Below are positions 11,536-19,029 of a DNA stretch of 22,978 bases, piece after piece. The stretch lies in the IMG/VR virus record IMGVR_UViG_3300043409_000268, positions 1 to 22,978 of that record; one strand, given 5' to 3'. A program made the position numbers and the translations under genes. The stretch is from a virus. Within the stretch, counting starts at the first letter, position 1. Each line of letters begins with the position of its first letter. The notes beneath the pieces are model-generated. The model was not told the DNA's origin, did not search any database, and saw nothing but the letters and a program-made list of their open reading frames with translations.

Positions 11536-12875
11536 TATACAGTGGGTGTTATAGGGGTTGCTACTACAGCAGCAGCTGCTGCACTTTGTGTTACATCACC
11601 ACCCTCAATAGGAGGAAGGGATGCTAAGGCTCTCACCTCATTAATAGTCATAGTTTCAAGTACTTTAGTAGCTACCAATGGACTTAATGAGTTAAGTGCA
11701 TCATTAGTCTTAGAAGTATCACCCTCAAGCTCTACGATATTCTCATTAATTACTTGGAAATTATTTATAGTAAACTCCGCAGGTATCTTAGAGATTGTTA
11801 ATAACTCGTTAAAAATATGCTGAACACATGATCTAAGCTCCATTACTACATTCTTTTCAAATATCACATAAGCCTGCTTAATATCTGCACCACCTCCTAA
11901 GCTACCTGTAGTACGTACACCCATTAAGATAGGATCTATTGTGTGAGCAAAGCATATCTGCTCAGTGTTAAGCTGTGATGCTTCTTGGAATAGTTTATCA
12001 TTATTGTTAATAGGAATAGACTCTATCTTAGGTAGTTGATCCTGTGAGTTTGCAAAAAAGGCAACACTTTTGCCCGCATTGGCCGCTCCTTTCATTCGAT
12101 CCAGTGTCTCTTTTATCATGTGCTTCTCTTCCTCAGACTGTGGTCTCTTAGGAAACATCATAGCAAAAGCAGGAAAAACTGAGTTTTGAATATTAGACTT
12201 AGCAAAGTACGAAAGCTCGCCACTCAAAAATGCAAAATTTAGACAGGAAGTATACTGAGCCAAAGAATAGTGGTCCTGGCCTATTGATTTAATCTCATAG
12301 CAGTATAACTGCTCATAGTCAGTGTTAGCTATGTGGTATGGCTTTATCTCTTGGATGCCTATCCTACGTGACCAATCATCACAAATAAAATACAGCTTCT
12401 TATCTGCACTTACTCTTACCTTCTCAGGTGATACATTCTCTATCCTAGTAATCTTTTTACCTGCACCATAGCATATCTTAAAATACACCCTATTGTGGAT
12501 GATGAGCTGCTTAGTGACAGCCTTAACAATATGCTTAAGATTAATTTTCCTTTCAAAAGTATAAAGCTCTAATTTTTCAACAGTAGTTAGTAGATCAGTT
12601 TTAAGGGCAAAGCCACCACCGATAACTGCATTTGTTTTGAAGTCTACTATAGCACCATGTAAGGGGCTTGCGTAGTACATCTGATTAAGCATGCTAGGGT
12701 AGAGATTATCAGCCCCAAAATTAATCCACATGTTAGCAGAATATCTACTATCTACATAAGGTAGTGTAAGATTGCCAGGGCCAACAGGCATAAATGGGGT
12801 GCTAAAGGATTGATATCCTTCTACTACCTCAGGAGCTGTGCTCTCTTTCTTAAAAAAATTGTTATACCATGCCAT
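11535..12875 (-). CDS. Portal protein
   Basis: Forms the dodecameric ring through which DNA enters and leaves the capsid. Recognisable features: the early block YYASPLHGAIVDFKTNAVIG (residues about 67-86), typical of portal crown/clip proteins; a middle beta region (RIENVSPEKVRVSADKKLYF); the stem region with RMKGAANAGKSVAFF; and the conserved HTIDPILMGVRTTGSLGGGA followed by a long helix. The C-terminus is alanine-rich. At 446 residues it fits siphovirus portals. In this genome it is transcribed after the capsid gene, the reverse of the usual portal-protease-capsid order. Its start lies 2 nt after the preceding stop. Confidence 0.88.
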   Translation of the reverse strand: MAWYNNFFKKESTAPEVVEGYQSFSTPFMPVGPGNLTLPYVDSRYSANMWINFGADNLYPSMLNQMYYASPLHGAIVDFKTNAVIGGGFALKTDLLTTVEKLELYTFERKINLKHIVKAVTKQLIIHNRVYFKICYGAGKKITRIENVSPEKVRVSADKKLYFICDDWSRRIGIQEIKPYHIANTDYEQLYCYEIKSIGQDHYSLAQYTSCLNFAFLSGELSYFAKSNIQNSVFPAFAMMFPKRPQSEEEKHMIKETLDRMKGAANAGKSVAFFANSQDQLPKIESIPINNNDKLFQEASQLNTEQICFAHTIDPILMGVRTTGSLGGGADIKQAYVIFEKNVVMELRSCVQHIFNELLTISKIPAEFTINNFQVINENIVELEGDTSKTNDALNSLSPLVATKVLETMTINEVRALASLPPIEGGDVTQSAAAAAVVATPITPTV

Positions 12876-12877
12876 AG

Positions 12878-13228
12878 TTAATCGTATATTGAGGTGCCTA
12901 CTGGCCCACTTACCACCATTCTACCCTCTTCTATTACTACTCCTGTGGATTGTGCAATAGTTAAAGGTAGTACATAGGGTACTGAGCTCTGATAAATCTG
13001 ATATATAAACTGCCCTTGTAACAAAGTGATATCTACAGGCTCATTAAGTACAAAAAGATTGTACCGTTCAGGCCATAAGCTAGTATCAGCAGTAGTAAAT
13101 AACTGAGTGCTAGAAGTAGTATTCATTTCATTAGTGAAAGCGAATAGATAGTGAGGGGTGGGTACAGTAGTGACCTCTGTTAAGGTTAAAACTATTTGAT
13201 TAATCACTCCCTGTTCAATGTATATCAT
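12878..13228 (-). CDS. Small virion-associated protein, function unknown (116 aa)
   Basis: A beta-rich protein: MIYIEQGVINQIVLTLTEV, then PHYLFAFTNEMNTTS, then LWPERYNLFVLNEP, then QFIYQIYQSS, ending VVIEEGRMVVSGPVG. The pattern (binding-type strands with YLFxFTNE and an E-G-R-M-V-V end) recurs in small structural-region proteins of Bacteroidota phages, without known role. I chose Met at 13228 because the longer frame (from 13279) would start inside the terminator hairpin at 13266-13292. It lies between tail tube and portal genes, so a minor head or neck protein is plausible. Confidence 0.65.
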   Translation of the reverse strand: MIYIEQGVINQIVLTLTEVTTVPTPHYLFAFTNEMNTTSSTQLFTTADTSLWPERYNLFVLNEPVDITLLQGQFIYQIYQSSVPYVLPLTIAQSTGVVIEEGRMVVSGPVGTSIYD

Positions 13229-13265
13229 ACCTATATTAGATGATGTAAGGCAAATGTTTAGAAAT

Positions 13266-13292
13266 AAAAAAAGCCCCACAATATGTAGGGCT
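13266..13292 (-). terminator. Intrinsic terminator after the tail tube gene
   Basis: Minus-strand hairpin AGCCCTACA/TGTGGGGCT (13272-13292, 9 paired positions with one T-G wobble, three-base loop TAT) followed at once by a run of seven T. It would end or reduce transcription after the capsid and tail tube genes and before the small protein and portal. I see no clear new promoter downstream, so partial readthrough is likely. Confidence 0.8.
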
Positions 13293-13312
13293 AATTTTCT
13301 TAGGAGTTTACC

Positions 13313-13855
13313 TTAAACTAATCCTAAAGCTGTGTAAGCAGCAGATCCACCTGTAAGGATAACCTCTAGGGCCAACTGCTCATTTTCAGCAACAGTGGTA
13401 ACGGTGTACTTAGAACCGTCAGCTCTGGCAACCCCAGATCCTTCACCTGTAGCAGTAAGCTGCATGTATGGGAAGTACCAATATTTACCATTAGCATCTA
13501 AAACTACAGCTGCAAGGTATTGTTGACCTGAAGCAAGTATCTTAAGAGCATTAGACTTAGCAGCTTCACGTCTGTGAAATACTAAATTGATAGTCTGAGT
13601 TACAAAAGTAGAGCCATTGATAAGATCAGCAGCCTGCTCTTCTGTATAGTTTGATGTATTTCTGCGAATGAAATAACTTTCAAATACAGGTGTAACAGGT
13701 GATAAAGTAATAGCAGTAACCTCATAAGCAGGATAAACTGTATTAGTTGTAACAGTAGCTATCTGCTCTTGTGGGATAAACCACACCTGATAGATACCTC
13801 CACTGTTATTATCACACGATTTTTGAATGCCCTCGAGGGCTGTACATAGTGGCAT
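13313..13855 (-). CDS. Probable major tail tube protein
   Basis: Segments typical of tail tube proteins of Bacteroidota siphophages, in order: an N-terminal MPLCTALEGIQKSCDNNSGG followed by a strand (YQVWFIPQEQI); the centre with FVTQTINLVFHRREAAKSNA; LAAVVLDANGKYWYFPYMQL; and TATGEGSGVARADGSKYTVT ending in a strand with ALEVILTGG. The block of an oppositely charged helix, D-x-NGKYW, and G-x-G-x-G...Y-x-x-T is the basis for the call. The length of 180 residues fits tube subunits. It is next to the capsid gene and lies between two RNA hairpins, as expected for a gene that must be expressed at high level. A capsid-decoration role is the less likely alternative. Confidence 0.7.
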   Translation of the reverse strand: MPLCTALEGIQKSCDNNSGGIYQVWFIPQEQIATVTTNTVYPAYEVTAITLSPVTPVFESYFIRRNTSNYTEEQAADLINGSTFVTQTINLVFHRREAAKSNALKILASGQQYLAAVVLDANGKYWYFPYMQLTATGEGSGVARADGSKYTVTTVAENEQLALEVILTGGSAAYTALGLV

Positions 13856-13873
13856 ATTTTAAGTTTTATATAA

Positions 13874-13889
13874 AGGGGCCGTAGCCCCT
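13874..13889 (-). other. UACG-tetraloop hairpin between capsid and tail tube genes
   Basis: Minus strand AGGGGC-TACG-GCCCCT: a 6-bp GC-rich stem with a C(UACG)G loop, one of the very stable UNCG tetraloops. It is followed by TTTATATAAAA, a weak T-tract. It can act as a leaky terminator or as a 3' stabiliser of the capsid mRNA. Confidence 0.65.
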
Positions 13890-13903
13890 CTATGAATTAA
13901 TAA

Positions 13904-14827
13904 TTAAGATCCGAAAACGATATCAGTTGGATTAACATAGTTAAATCCAATCTTCATATTTGCACGAGTTCTCAAGTAAGGCTCAGCAACAGTATCAGAT
14001 AAGTTCACTGCACGTAGATCAGATGGATCAGACTCAGCATCAAACAAATAGATAAGATTATCTTTCAATGTGATAACCAAATGGTCATTACTCATACCTG
14101 GACAAAGTACAATCTTAATACCTAAGTAAGTCAAAGATAGATCCTGAGTGATATAAGCATTAGTGTTACCTGAAGCTACACCTAAACGGTAGATATTAAC
14201 TAATTGAGTTGGTAAGTAGATACGTAAATCAGCTGTACGTGATGCAATGTTAGCAGGTACTAAAGCAAATGCAGCCTCTAAGTCAGTTAATAACTGAGCA
14301 AAAGTAGGAGTAGGTGTCATAGCGTAAGGGATAACATTGATATCTCCTGCAAGTTGTACTTCGTAACCATCACACAAAGATAGTGGGTTAGCAGGAAGTA
14401 AAGAGCTATCACCTTGCCATCTCAAAGTCTCAATAGATCCATTGATAGAGTTAGCCATCTCACTCCAGTAGAAGTTCATAAAATTAGCTACAGTGAAATC
14501 ACCGTTTGAACCTTGAGCCATTTGTAAAGATACAAAAGACTGCTCTAATTCAAACTGACAAATCTGAGCCATTGCAGATAGAGCACATACACTCATAATC
14601 TTTGCAGATAAAGTATCTGTAGGTGCAGTAAAAGCACAGTTAGAAGGCTGTAGGATGTCACCAAAAGTAACAGCTCCCAAAGCTACTTCAAATTTCACTG
14701 ATGGTAAAGTACGAAAGTTGTCTACGATATCAGATGATCCTAAATAAGCCTGTGCATAGAATGCCTCAGCATTAGGTGTTAATTGAGCATTAGCTCCATT
14801 GTTTAAGTCAAATCTTAGTTTTCTCAT
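13904..14827 (-). CDS. Major capsid protein (HK97-fold type)
   Basis: A 307-residue protein whose composition and position identify it as the capsid subunit. It follows the protease/scaffold gene, is alanine- and asparagine-rich, has an N-terminal helical arm (FDLNNGANAQLTPNAEAFYA), a central helix region (ANFMNFYWSEMANSINGSIE), the turn SLCDGYEVQL, and a P-domain-like part with SRTADLRIYLPTQLVNIYRL and YLGIKIVLCPGMSNDHLVIT. The end LRTRANMKIGFNYVNPTDIV fits the final A-domain strands. Length and order are those of HK97-like capsids lacking a long delta domain. The leader directly before it is an unstructured TAACAA-rich sequence. The call rests on context plus fold-like segments rather than a diagnostic motif. 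Confidence 0.82.
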   Translation of the reverse strand: MRKLRFDLNNGANAQLTPNAEAFYAQAYLGSSDIVDNFRTLPSVKFEVALGAVTFGDILQPSNCAFTAPTDTLSAKIMSVCALSAMAQICQFELEQSFVSLQMAQGSNGDFTVANFMNFYWSEMANSINGSIETLRWQGDSSLLPANPLSLCDGYEVQLAGDINVIPYAMTPTPTFAQLLTDLEAAFALVPANIASRTADLRIYLPTQLVNIYRLGVASGNTNAYITQDLSLTYLGIKIVLCPGMSNDHLVITLKDNLIYLFDAESDPSDLRAVNLSDTVAEPYLRTRANMKIGFNYVNPTDIVFGS

Positions 14828-14855
14828 TTTGTTGTTATTTGTTATTGTTAAATTT
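14828..14855 (-). promoter_or_regulatory. TAACAA-repeat translation leader of the capsid gene
   Basis: The 28 nt before the capsid ATG read, on the mRNA, AAATTTAACAATAACAAATA followed by ACAACAAA. There are three TAACAA units and no Shine-Dalgarno. The sequence is almost free of G and cannot fold. It doubles as the last codons of the protease/scaffold gene, which explains that protein's FNNNK end. It resembles the TTAACAAT repeats before the SSB-tail gene. Confidence 0.55.
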
Positions 14856-15797
14856 AATAAAGTTACTTAGTCTTTGTTGTACGCTTAAAGCTACAACCTC
14901 TTCTACCACATCCTCTTCACTATCTACAGATAGAGCCTCTTCTAATTGGGCTTTAAGATCTGCTATCATAGCTACTATGTTATTTACTTCTGCATCTAAT
15001 GCAGGCTTCACTATTGCTAGTATTGCCTCAGCATCTAATACAGGATCTACAGCCATAGTCTCTTCCTCTACTACTTCCTCTTCTACTACTGTATCTTCTA
15101 GGGCTACCTCTTCTGAGGCCTCCTCTAGTTCAACATCACGTATCTCAATAATCTCACCGTCTTTTACAACATAGATCTTATCCTCGATAGTGTGCTCTCC
15201 ATCAGGTAATTTGTTCATATTTATATCTGTTTTTAATTGTGTTACCTCTTTTAATTTCATACCTAAGTATCCCTCAATGCTGAAGCCTACCTGGTCGTTA
15301 TCTACCAAATGGTTATAGTACTCCTGATCAGTTACCTGTGCTGTTACCATTAAGGTACCTGTAGGTACTTCTATACCAAATGATGAGTAAGCTTTATCTT
15401 TAAGGGGGTTATCTACTATCCATGCCTCAAGTACATAAGCTGGCACAGTCTCAGTAGTATCATGCTCTAGATTAAACAGGTCCTTATTAGACATATCCTT
15501 CATGAACTTAGAATGTATCTTCTCTATCTCTTCCTTAGTAAACTTTACATAGTACTCTTTGCCATCCTCATCATCTTTACGATATATCTCCATAGGTATA
15601 AGAGCAGGTGCAACAATACGATACTTAACATTATCTTTGAATATCATTTTCTTAGCTTGACTATTAAAAGCCATACCCATTACTTTGATAGCAGGAGTGG
15701 ATGTAAAAGCTATTTGTTCTATCCCTAAATCCTCCCCATTTTCAGAGTATTCAGGATCAATAGTAATTTTGTAAATAGGTAAATTATCTTTTGCCAT
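14835..15797 (-). CDS. XkdF-like prohead protease fused to scaffold domain
   Basis: The N-terminal ~185 residues match the XkdF-type phage serine protease: VKFTKEEIEKIHSKFMKD, FNLEHD (H112), VPAYVLEAWIVDNPLKDKAY, SSFGIEVPTGTLMVTAQVTD, and DNDQVGFSIEGYLGMKL with the probable nucleophile S173. The C-terminal part from about residue 215 is very acidic and coiled (many EEVVEEE-type repeats, then LDAEVNNIVAMIADLKAQLE), as expected for a scaffolding segment cleaved during maturation. A Met at residue 194 (15218) could serve as an internal start that makes the scaffold alone. It directly precedes the capsid gene with 7 nt between. Its own promoter is not evident; the 42-nt gap before it faces the divergent chaperone gene. 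Confidence 0.87.
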   Translation of the reverse strand: MAKDNLPIYKITIDPEYSENGEDLGIEQIAFTSTPAIKVMGMAFNSQAKKMIFKDNVKYRIVAPALIPMEIYRKDDEDGKEYYVKFTKEEIEKIHSKFMKDMSNKDLFNLEHDTTETVPAYVLEAWIVDNPLKDKAYSSFGIEVPTGTLMVTAQVTDQEYYNHLVDNDQVGFSIEGYLGMKLKEVTQLKTDINMNKLPDGEHTIEDKIYVVKDGEIIEIRDVELEEASEEVALEDTVVEEEVVEEETMAVDPVLDAEAILAIVKPALDAEVNNIVAMIADLKAQLEEALSVDSEEDVVEEVVALSVQQRLSNFIKFNNNK

Positions 15798-15816
15798 ACC
15801 TATATTATATTATTTG

Positions 15817-15824
15817 TATATTTG
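15817..15824 (+). promoter_or_regulatory. TATATTTG promoter box for the plus-strand chaperone genes
   Basis: In the 42-bp divergent gap, TATATTTG is found on the plus strand 15 nt before the ATG at 15840, followed by the A-rich leader TAAAAAAAATTAACT. A TTTTG at 15789-15793 lies 23 nt upstream, rather far for a -33 box. It gives the two plus-strand genes a promoter of the same class as the early genes. Confidence 0.6.
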
Positions 15825-15839
15825 TAAAAAAAATTAACT

Positions 15840-16382
15840 ATGATAACTATTTTAGGTAGGGATATCCCTAACACATTAGACGAACTGACCATTGATCAGT
15901 TTGAAGTAATAACAGAGCTAAGTGCTAATAGCACAATAGATCCTGTAGACAAATACCTGCAAATCTTTGGAAGCCTAGGATTAGAGGAAAGCTTATTCTA
16001 TGATGTAGATATAGCTGATTTTATTGAGTTTACTCAAAAGTTTAATGATCTACCTACCATTGATTATCCTACCATTTCTAATATAGAGTTAGCAGGTTAC
16101 AGCTATACTGCAGAAATGAAGCTCACAGTAAGAGATACTAAGCTTGTTGAGAAGATAGCCATTGCTAAGCCTAAGGGATATATCTCTGAGATACTTGCTA
16201 TCATGTTTAAGAGGGATGATCTTACAAATGCTGAGCACTATGCAGATGCTCACTTAAAACTTAAAGCAAAATTAATTAAAGAACTTAAGGCTAACATAGC
16301 TATCCCTTACTTATTGTTTATAGCTAAAAAGATATCTAAACAAGTAGAGAAAGTAGAAGATGTTACCGAAGTCGTGGAGTGA
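15840..16382 (+). CDS. Probable tail assembly chaperone, first of a paralogous pair
   Basis: A 180-residue acidic helical protein. Its N-terminal block LDELTIDQFEVITELSANS and following DIADFIEFTQKFNDLP align with the start of the next gene (WSDVTLEQFIEISAI and DIDELTKLVAKYKWVNSQP). Both then show a strand pair and a helix of the type EILAIMFKR / KICAILYRQ. This N-terminal half shared by two overlapping genes, and the location between head and tail genes, resemble the gpG/gpGT tail chaperone pairs of siphophages that coat the tape measure during assembly. It overlaps the following gene by 23 nt. It is on the opposite strand to all other virion genes of the window. No sequence identity to a named family is claimed. 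Confidence 0.6.
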   Translation: MITILGRDIPNTLDELTIDQFEVITELSANSTIDPVDKYLQIFGSLGLEESLFYDVDIADFIEFTQKFNDLPTIDYPTISNIELAGYSYTAEMKLTVRDTKLVEKIAIAKPKGYISEILAIMFKRDDLTNAEHYADAHLKLKAKLIKELKANIAIPYLLFIAKKISKQVEKVEDVTEVVE

Positions 16383-17091
16383 TGTAACACTTGAGCAGTT
16401 TATTGAGATTAGTGCTATTGAGAAATCATTAGGCTCCTCCCATTACAATGCTGAAACAATATCTATTATTACAGATATATCTATAGATGAGGTAGATGAG
16501 ATGGATATAGATGAGCTAACTAAATTGGTAGCTAAGTATAAGTGGGTAAACTCACAGCCATCAAAACAATATAAGCATGAGCTCCTAGGTATGAAGATAA
16601 AGCCCTTGTCTAAGCTGTGCCTATTTGAGTATATTGATATAGACTATTATTTCAATGATAACTACCTGACTAACCTAGATAAAATTTGTGCTATCCTATA
16701 CAGGCAGTCTAAGGTTAATGAGTGGGGTGAGGTAGTGCTAGAGCCTTATGAGTATGATCTCAATACTAGAGCTGAGAAATTTTTAGATCTACCAATCACT
16801 GAGGTGTATGGTGTCATCAATGAGTTCCTAAAATTTAGGGATAACTTTCTAAAGGTATATGCTAATTTATTCGGTGAAGCAGAAGATGAGCTCACACCTG
16901 AGGAGTTAGCTGCCTTAGATCCTGATGAGATTAAAGAGGTAGACCAGGAAAAAAAGAATACTAAGTGGTCATGGGAGCACATGATATACGGTCTCACAAA
17001 TGGGGATATAACCAAAACTGAAGCTGTAGGAGCTCTACCCCTTACCTATGTATTCAATGTGCTAGGTATGAAAAAAGAATTAGACATCTAA
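16360..17091 (+). CDS. Probable long tail assembly chaperone, second of the pair
   Basis: A 243-residue protein whose first ~125 residues are related to the preceding gene. Its C-terminal extension is absent from that gene: an acidic linker (AEDELTPEELAALDPDEIKE) followed by WSWEHMIYGLTNGDITKTEA and a helix with LPLTYVFNVLGMKKE. A W-x-W-x-x-x-x-Y-x-L-x-x-x-D-I-T-K block near the end is reminiscent of tail chaperone proteins of several siphophages. The start lies inside the 3' end of the first gene (+1 frame), so it is either independently started or reached by +1 frameshifting; no classical slippery heptamer is seen in the 23-nt overlap. Its stop overlaps the stop of the minus-strand gene 17080-17532 by 12 bp. 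Confidence 0.62.
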   Translation: MLPKSWSDVTLEQFIEISAIEKSLGSSHYNAETISIITDISIDEVDEMDIDELTKLVAKYKWVNSQPSKQYKHELLGMKIKPLSKLCLFEYIDIDYYFNDNYLTNLDKICAILYRQSKVNEWGEVVLEPYEYDLNTRAEKFLDLPITEVYGVINEFLKFRDNFLKVYANLFGEAEDELTPEELAALDPDEIKEVDQEKKNTKWSWEHMIYGLTNGDITKTEAVGALPLTYVFNVLGMKKELDI

Positions 17092-17532
17092 GGGGAAGCC
17101 TTGCACAAATTCAGGTGGTGCATAAAGGGCCTCGAAAGTATACACTAATTTTTGTTGCCTTTCTAATACCTCAACAGCTTCTACTAGTGGATATTTTTTA
17201 GTAAGCCATTCAGTATATTGAGCATATATTTCAGCAGTGATACCTTTGCTAGCAAGCTCATCAGTAAATTGAGACACGAAATCTCTAGGAGTAATCACTC
17301 CACCATTCCATAAATAAGCTCCATTGTTTAAGAATATAAAATAATAAGCTGCTACTATTTGTATTTCTAATTTTTGGAAGCCTGTTATCTTTGCATTAAT
17401 TCTTATAGAGCTTACAAGTGTACCCTCACCATCTACCACCTCAGCATCTACTATACGCTTAAGTATATTAGCCATCCTTCTCCTAGTAGGATAGAGCACA
17501 TTAAATTCTCCTGTGTTAGCATATCTTGCCAT
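17080..17532 (-). CDS. Tail-completion/connector-like protein (150 aa)
   Basis: Short N-terminal basic helix (NVLYPTRRRMANILKRIVDA), then strands SIRINAKITGFQKLEIQIVA and AAYYFIFLNNGAYLWNGG, then the ITPRDFVSQFTDELASKG helix and a charged helical C-terminus. The central YYFIFLNNGA element with an adjacent G-G and P resembles the beta-rich core of HK97-gp10-type neck/tail-completion proteins. I give this only as a resemblance. It sits between the fibre-like gene upstream and the convergent chaperone genes, overlapping the latter by 12 bp at the stops. Virion role likely by position. Confidence 0.5.
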   Translation of the reverse strand: MARYANTGEFNVLYPTRRRMANILKRIVDAEVVDGEGTLVSSIRINAKITGFQKLEIQIVAAYYFIFLNNGAYLWNGGVITPRDFVSQFTDELASKGITAEIYAQYTEWLTKKYPLVEAVEVLERQQKLVYTFEALYAPPEFVQGFPLDV

Positions 17533-17533
17533 C

Positions 17534-18304
17534 TTAGTAAGTCATTAAGTTAAGCCTTGTTACTGTACCATCTTCTGTTAGTGTTGAGCATTGTATAGCT
17601 GCTATAAGGTAGTATGCATTAGCAAGTGTATAAGTTACGTTAGTCATAGCTGCACTAGATAAATCTGTACTTATAGGGTTAGTAGGGTTGTAGCATTGAA
17701 GTGAGCTTATAGTGATATAGAAATCTCTAGCCACTCTTTGCATTAATCCTGAGCCTGTCATGTTTGCACCTTGAGCTATCTGAGTAGCACCCACTAAACT
17801 ATTGGTAGTATTAATATAGAAACGTACATTGACTGTACCTGTGCCTCCTATCTTTCTTACCTGTGCTCTTAGCTGTAGTACTTTTGTAGCTACTAAGGTA
17901 TTGCCAGGGATAAGGATAGATGCACTGATAGTATTAGTAGTCGAGTTGTTTACTAATATCCCTGCACTATTACCTACTGTAGTATAAGGGCTCGCACCTG
18001 ATATAGTAATATCTCCACTGCCTAACAATGATGTAGAGTTAATAGTCTTTATGTTAGTGCCTGATACTAGAGTAGCCTGCTTAGCATTCAATGCAGTTTG
18101 TAAATCAGTTTGACTAGATAGAGTTCCTGTGATACCTCCCCATACAGCACCACCACCACTTGCACCTGCTATTATCTGAGCTCCTGTAATAGTGTTATTA
18201 ACTTCCACCCCACCAATGATAGATGTGCAGTCTAGTAAATCAGTTGGCTGTAAGTCGCCTATATGTGCTGGAGCTGTTTGCCTCCAATTACCCCACCATC
18301 CCAT
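17534..18304 (-). CDS. Fibre-like structural protein
   Basis: A 256-residue, serine/threonine/asparagine-rich protein with little charge. Residues about 55-100 contain GGITGTLSSQTDLQTALNAK and NIKTINSTSLLGSGDITISG. This linker-type block occurs in many phage tail or head fibres of Bacteroidota and other hosts and usually joins the virion-bound end to the exposed domain. The rest is beta-rich (VNVRFYINTTNSLVG, DFYITISSLQC), consistent with a receptor-binding or decoration domain. The N-terminal MGWWGNWRQTAPAHIGDL is tryptophan-rich and probably the attachment part. It begins 3 nt after the previous gene's stop. It may determine host recognition. Confidence 0.72.
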   Translation of the reverse strand: MGWWGNWRQTAPAHIGDLQPTDLLDCTSIIGGVEVNNTITGAQIIAGASGGGAVWGGITGTLSSQTDLQTALNAKQATLVSGTNIKTINSTSLLGSGDITISGASPYTTVGNSAGILVNNSTTNTISASILIPGNTLVATKVLQLRAQVRKIGGTGTVNVRFYINTTNSLVGATQIAQGANMTGSGLMQRVARDFYITISSLQCYNPTNPISTDLSSAAMTNVTYTLANAYYLIAAIQCSTLTEDGTVTRLNLMTY

Positions 18305-18307
18305 AGT

Positions 18308-18565
18308 TTATATTGTTGAGTCCTCCCATGCCTGTATTACATTCAAAGTATTAGGAGTACCTGATAAAGCTACCACTAGATCCTCCATATAATTCTTAGA
18401 GTTAGCAGCATCACCACCCTGAGCTTCTAAGATATCATACATTAGACAGTTAGAGTGATTAGGATTAACTCCATAGTATTCAGCTATGCCAATGAGTAGG
18501 CTACTATTATCGTAACCTGTTACTCCTAAATTTGTTGCTATTTGTTGTAGTGTATTATTCGCCAT
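18308..18565 (-). CDS. Small protein of the tail module, function unknown (85 aa)
   Basis: Reads MANNTLQQIATNLGVTGYDN, then SLLIGIAEYYGVNPNHSNCL, then a helix with YMEDLVVALSGTPNTL. It is a small helical protein rich in N, G and S, without a recognised motif. It lies between the tail-completion-like gene and the fibre-like gene with 3-nt and 29-nt gaps. Its size and position would fit a small fibre-associated or neck protein, but nothing in the residues confirms this. Confidence 0.65.
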   Translation of the reverse strand: MANNTLQQIATNLGVTGYDNSSLLIGIAEYYGVNPNHSNCLMYDILEAQGGDAANSKNYMEDLVVALSGTPNTLNVIQAWEDSTI

Positions 18566-18594
18566 AACTATATTAGTTTAGTAAAGTGATTTGT

Positions 18595-19029
18595 TTAGAT
18601 TGGCACAGCACAGTCAGTCCAATCATTAACTGTTAGTGTAATACTCATCTGATACCCTGCAGCGTAATCTAATAGATCATTGTTGAGGGGTGTAAAGGTA
18701 GGCATACCTACCACATCAAAGTCATAGTCAGTGCTATCATTAAAGTATACATTGAGATCACTAAGTATCTGCTGAGTGTCACTAAGTATAGTGATGATGT
18801 TAGCTCTATCCTTTTGTATTATATCATAGCAGTAAATATCAAAGGTAAACTCAGTAGTGTTCTCAGTTGGGATCACTCCACTAGGCACAATATACACCAA
18901 AGGATACTTCTCATTCTGAGTAGCAAAGTTATATAACTGTTCTTTGAAGTCAGTGCCTACTTTGAATACTTGCTTATGGGCTGTATAGAATGCTATTATT
19001 TTATTAGTTATTGCTTGTAGACTATTCAT
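18595..19029 (-). CDS. Tail terminator/completion-like protein (144 aa)
   Basis: The order of elements is helix (NSLQAITNKIIAFYTAHKQV), strand (YPLVYIVPSG), strand (TEFTFDIYCYDIIQ), helix (ANIITILSDTQQILSDLNVY) and a final strand (AGYQMSITLTVNDWTDC). It matches the alpha/beta fold pattern of gpU/tail-terminator-type proteins found next to tape measure genes. No diagnostic residue exists, so the call rests on secondary-structure order and context. Its stop is 30 nt before the next gene, and its start overlaps the tape measure stop (ATGA). Confidence 0.6.
   Translation of the reverse strand: MNSLQAITNKIIAFYTAHKQVFKVGTDFKEQLYNFATQNEKYPLVYIVPSGVIPTENTTEFTFDIYCYDIIQKDRANIITILSDTQQILSDLNVYFNDSTDYDFDVVGMPTFTPLNNDLLDYAAGYQMSITLTVNDWTDCAVPI

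Noticed and set aside
12878-13279. Longer form of the small virion protein starting at 13279
   Set aside because: The first 17 residues would be encoded by the terminator hairpin; the Met at 13228 is the better start.
14839-15174. 111-aa plus-strand frame of Ser/Thr/Ala-rich sequence
   Set aside because: Antisense shadow of the acidic scaffold region, whose GAA/GAG-rich codons read as Ser/Thr runs on the other strand.
17089-17110. Possible terminator after the plus-strand chaperone genes (AAGG/CCTT near 17090)
   Set aside because: The stem is only four pairs with no T-tract, and it lies inside the opposing gene; not a credible terminator.
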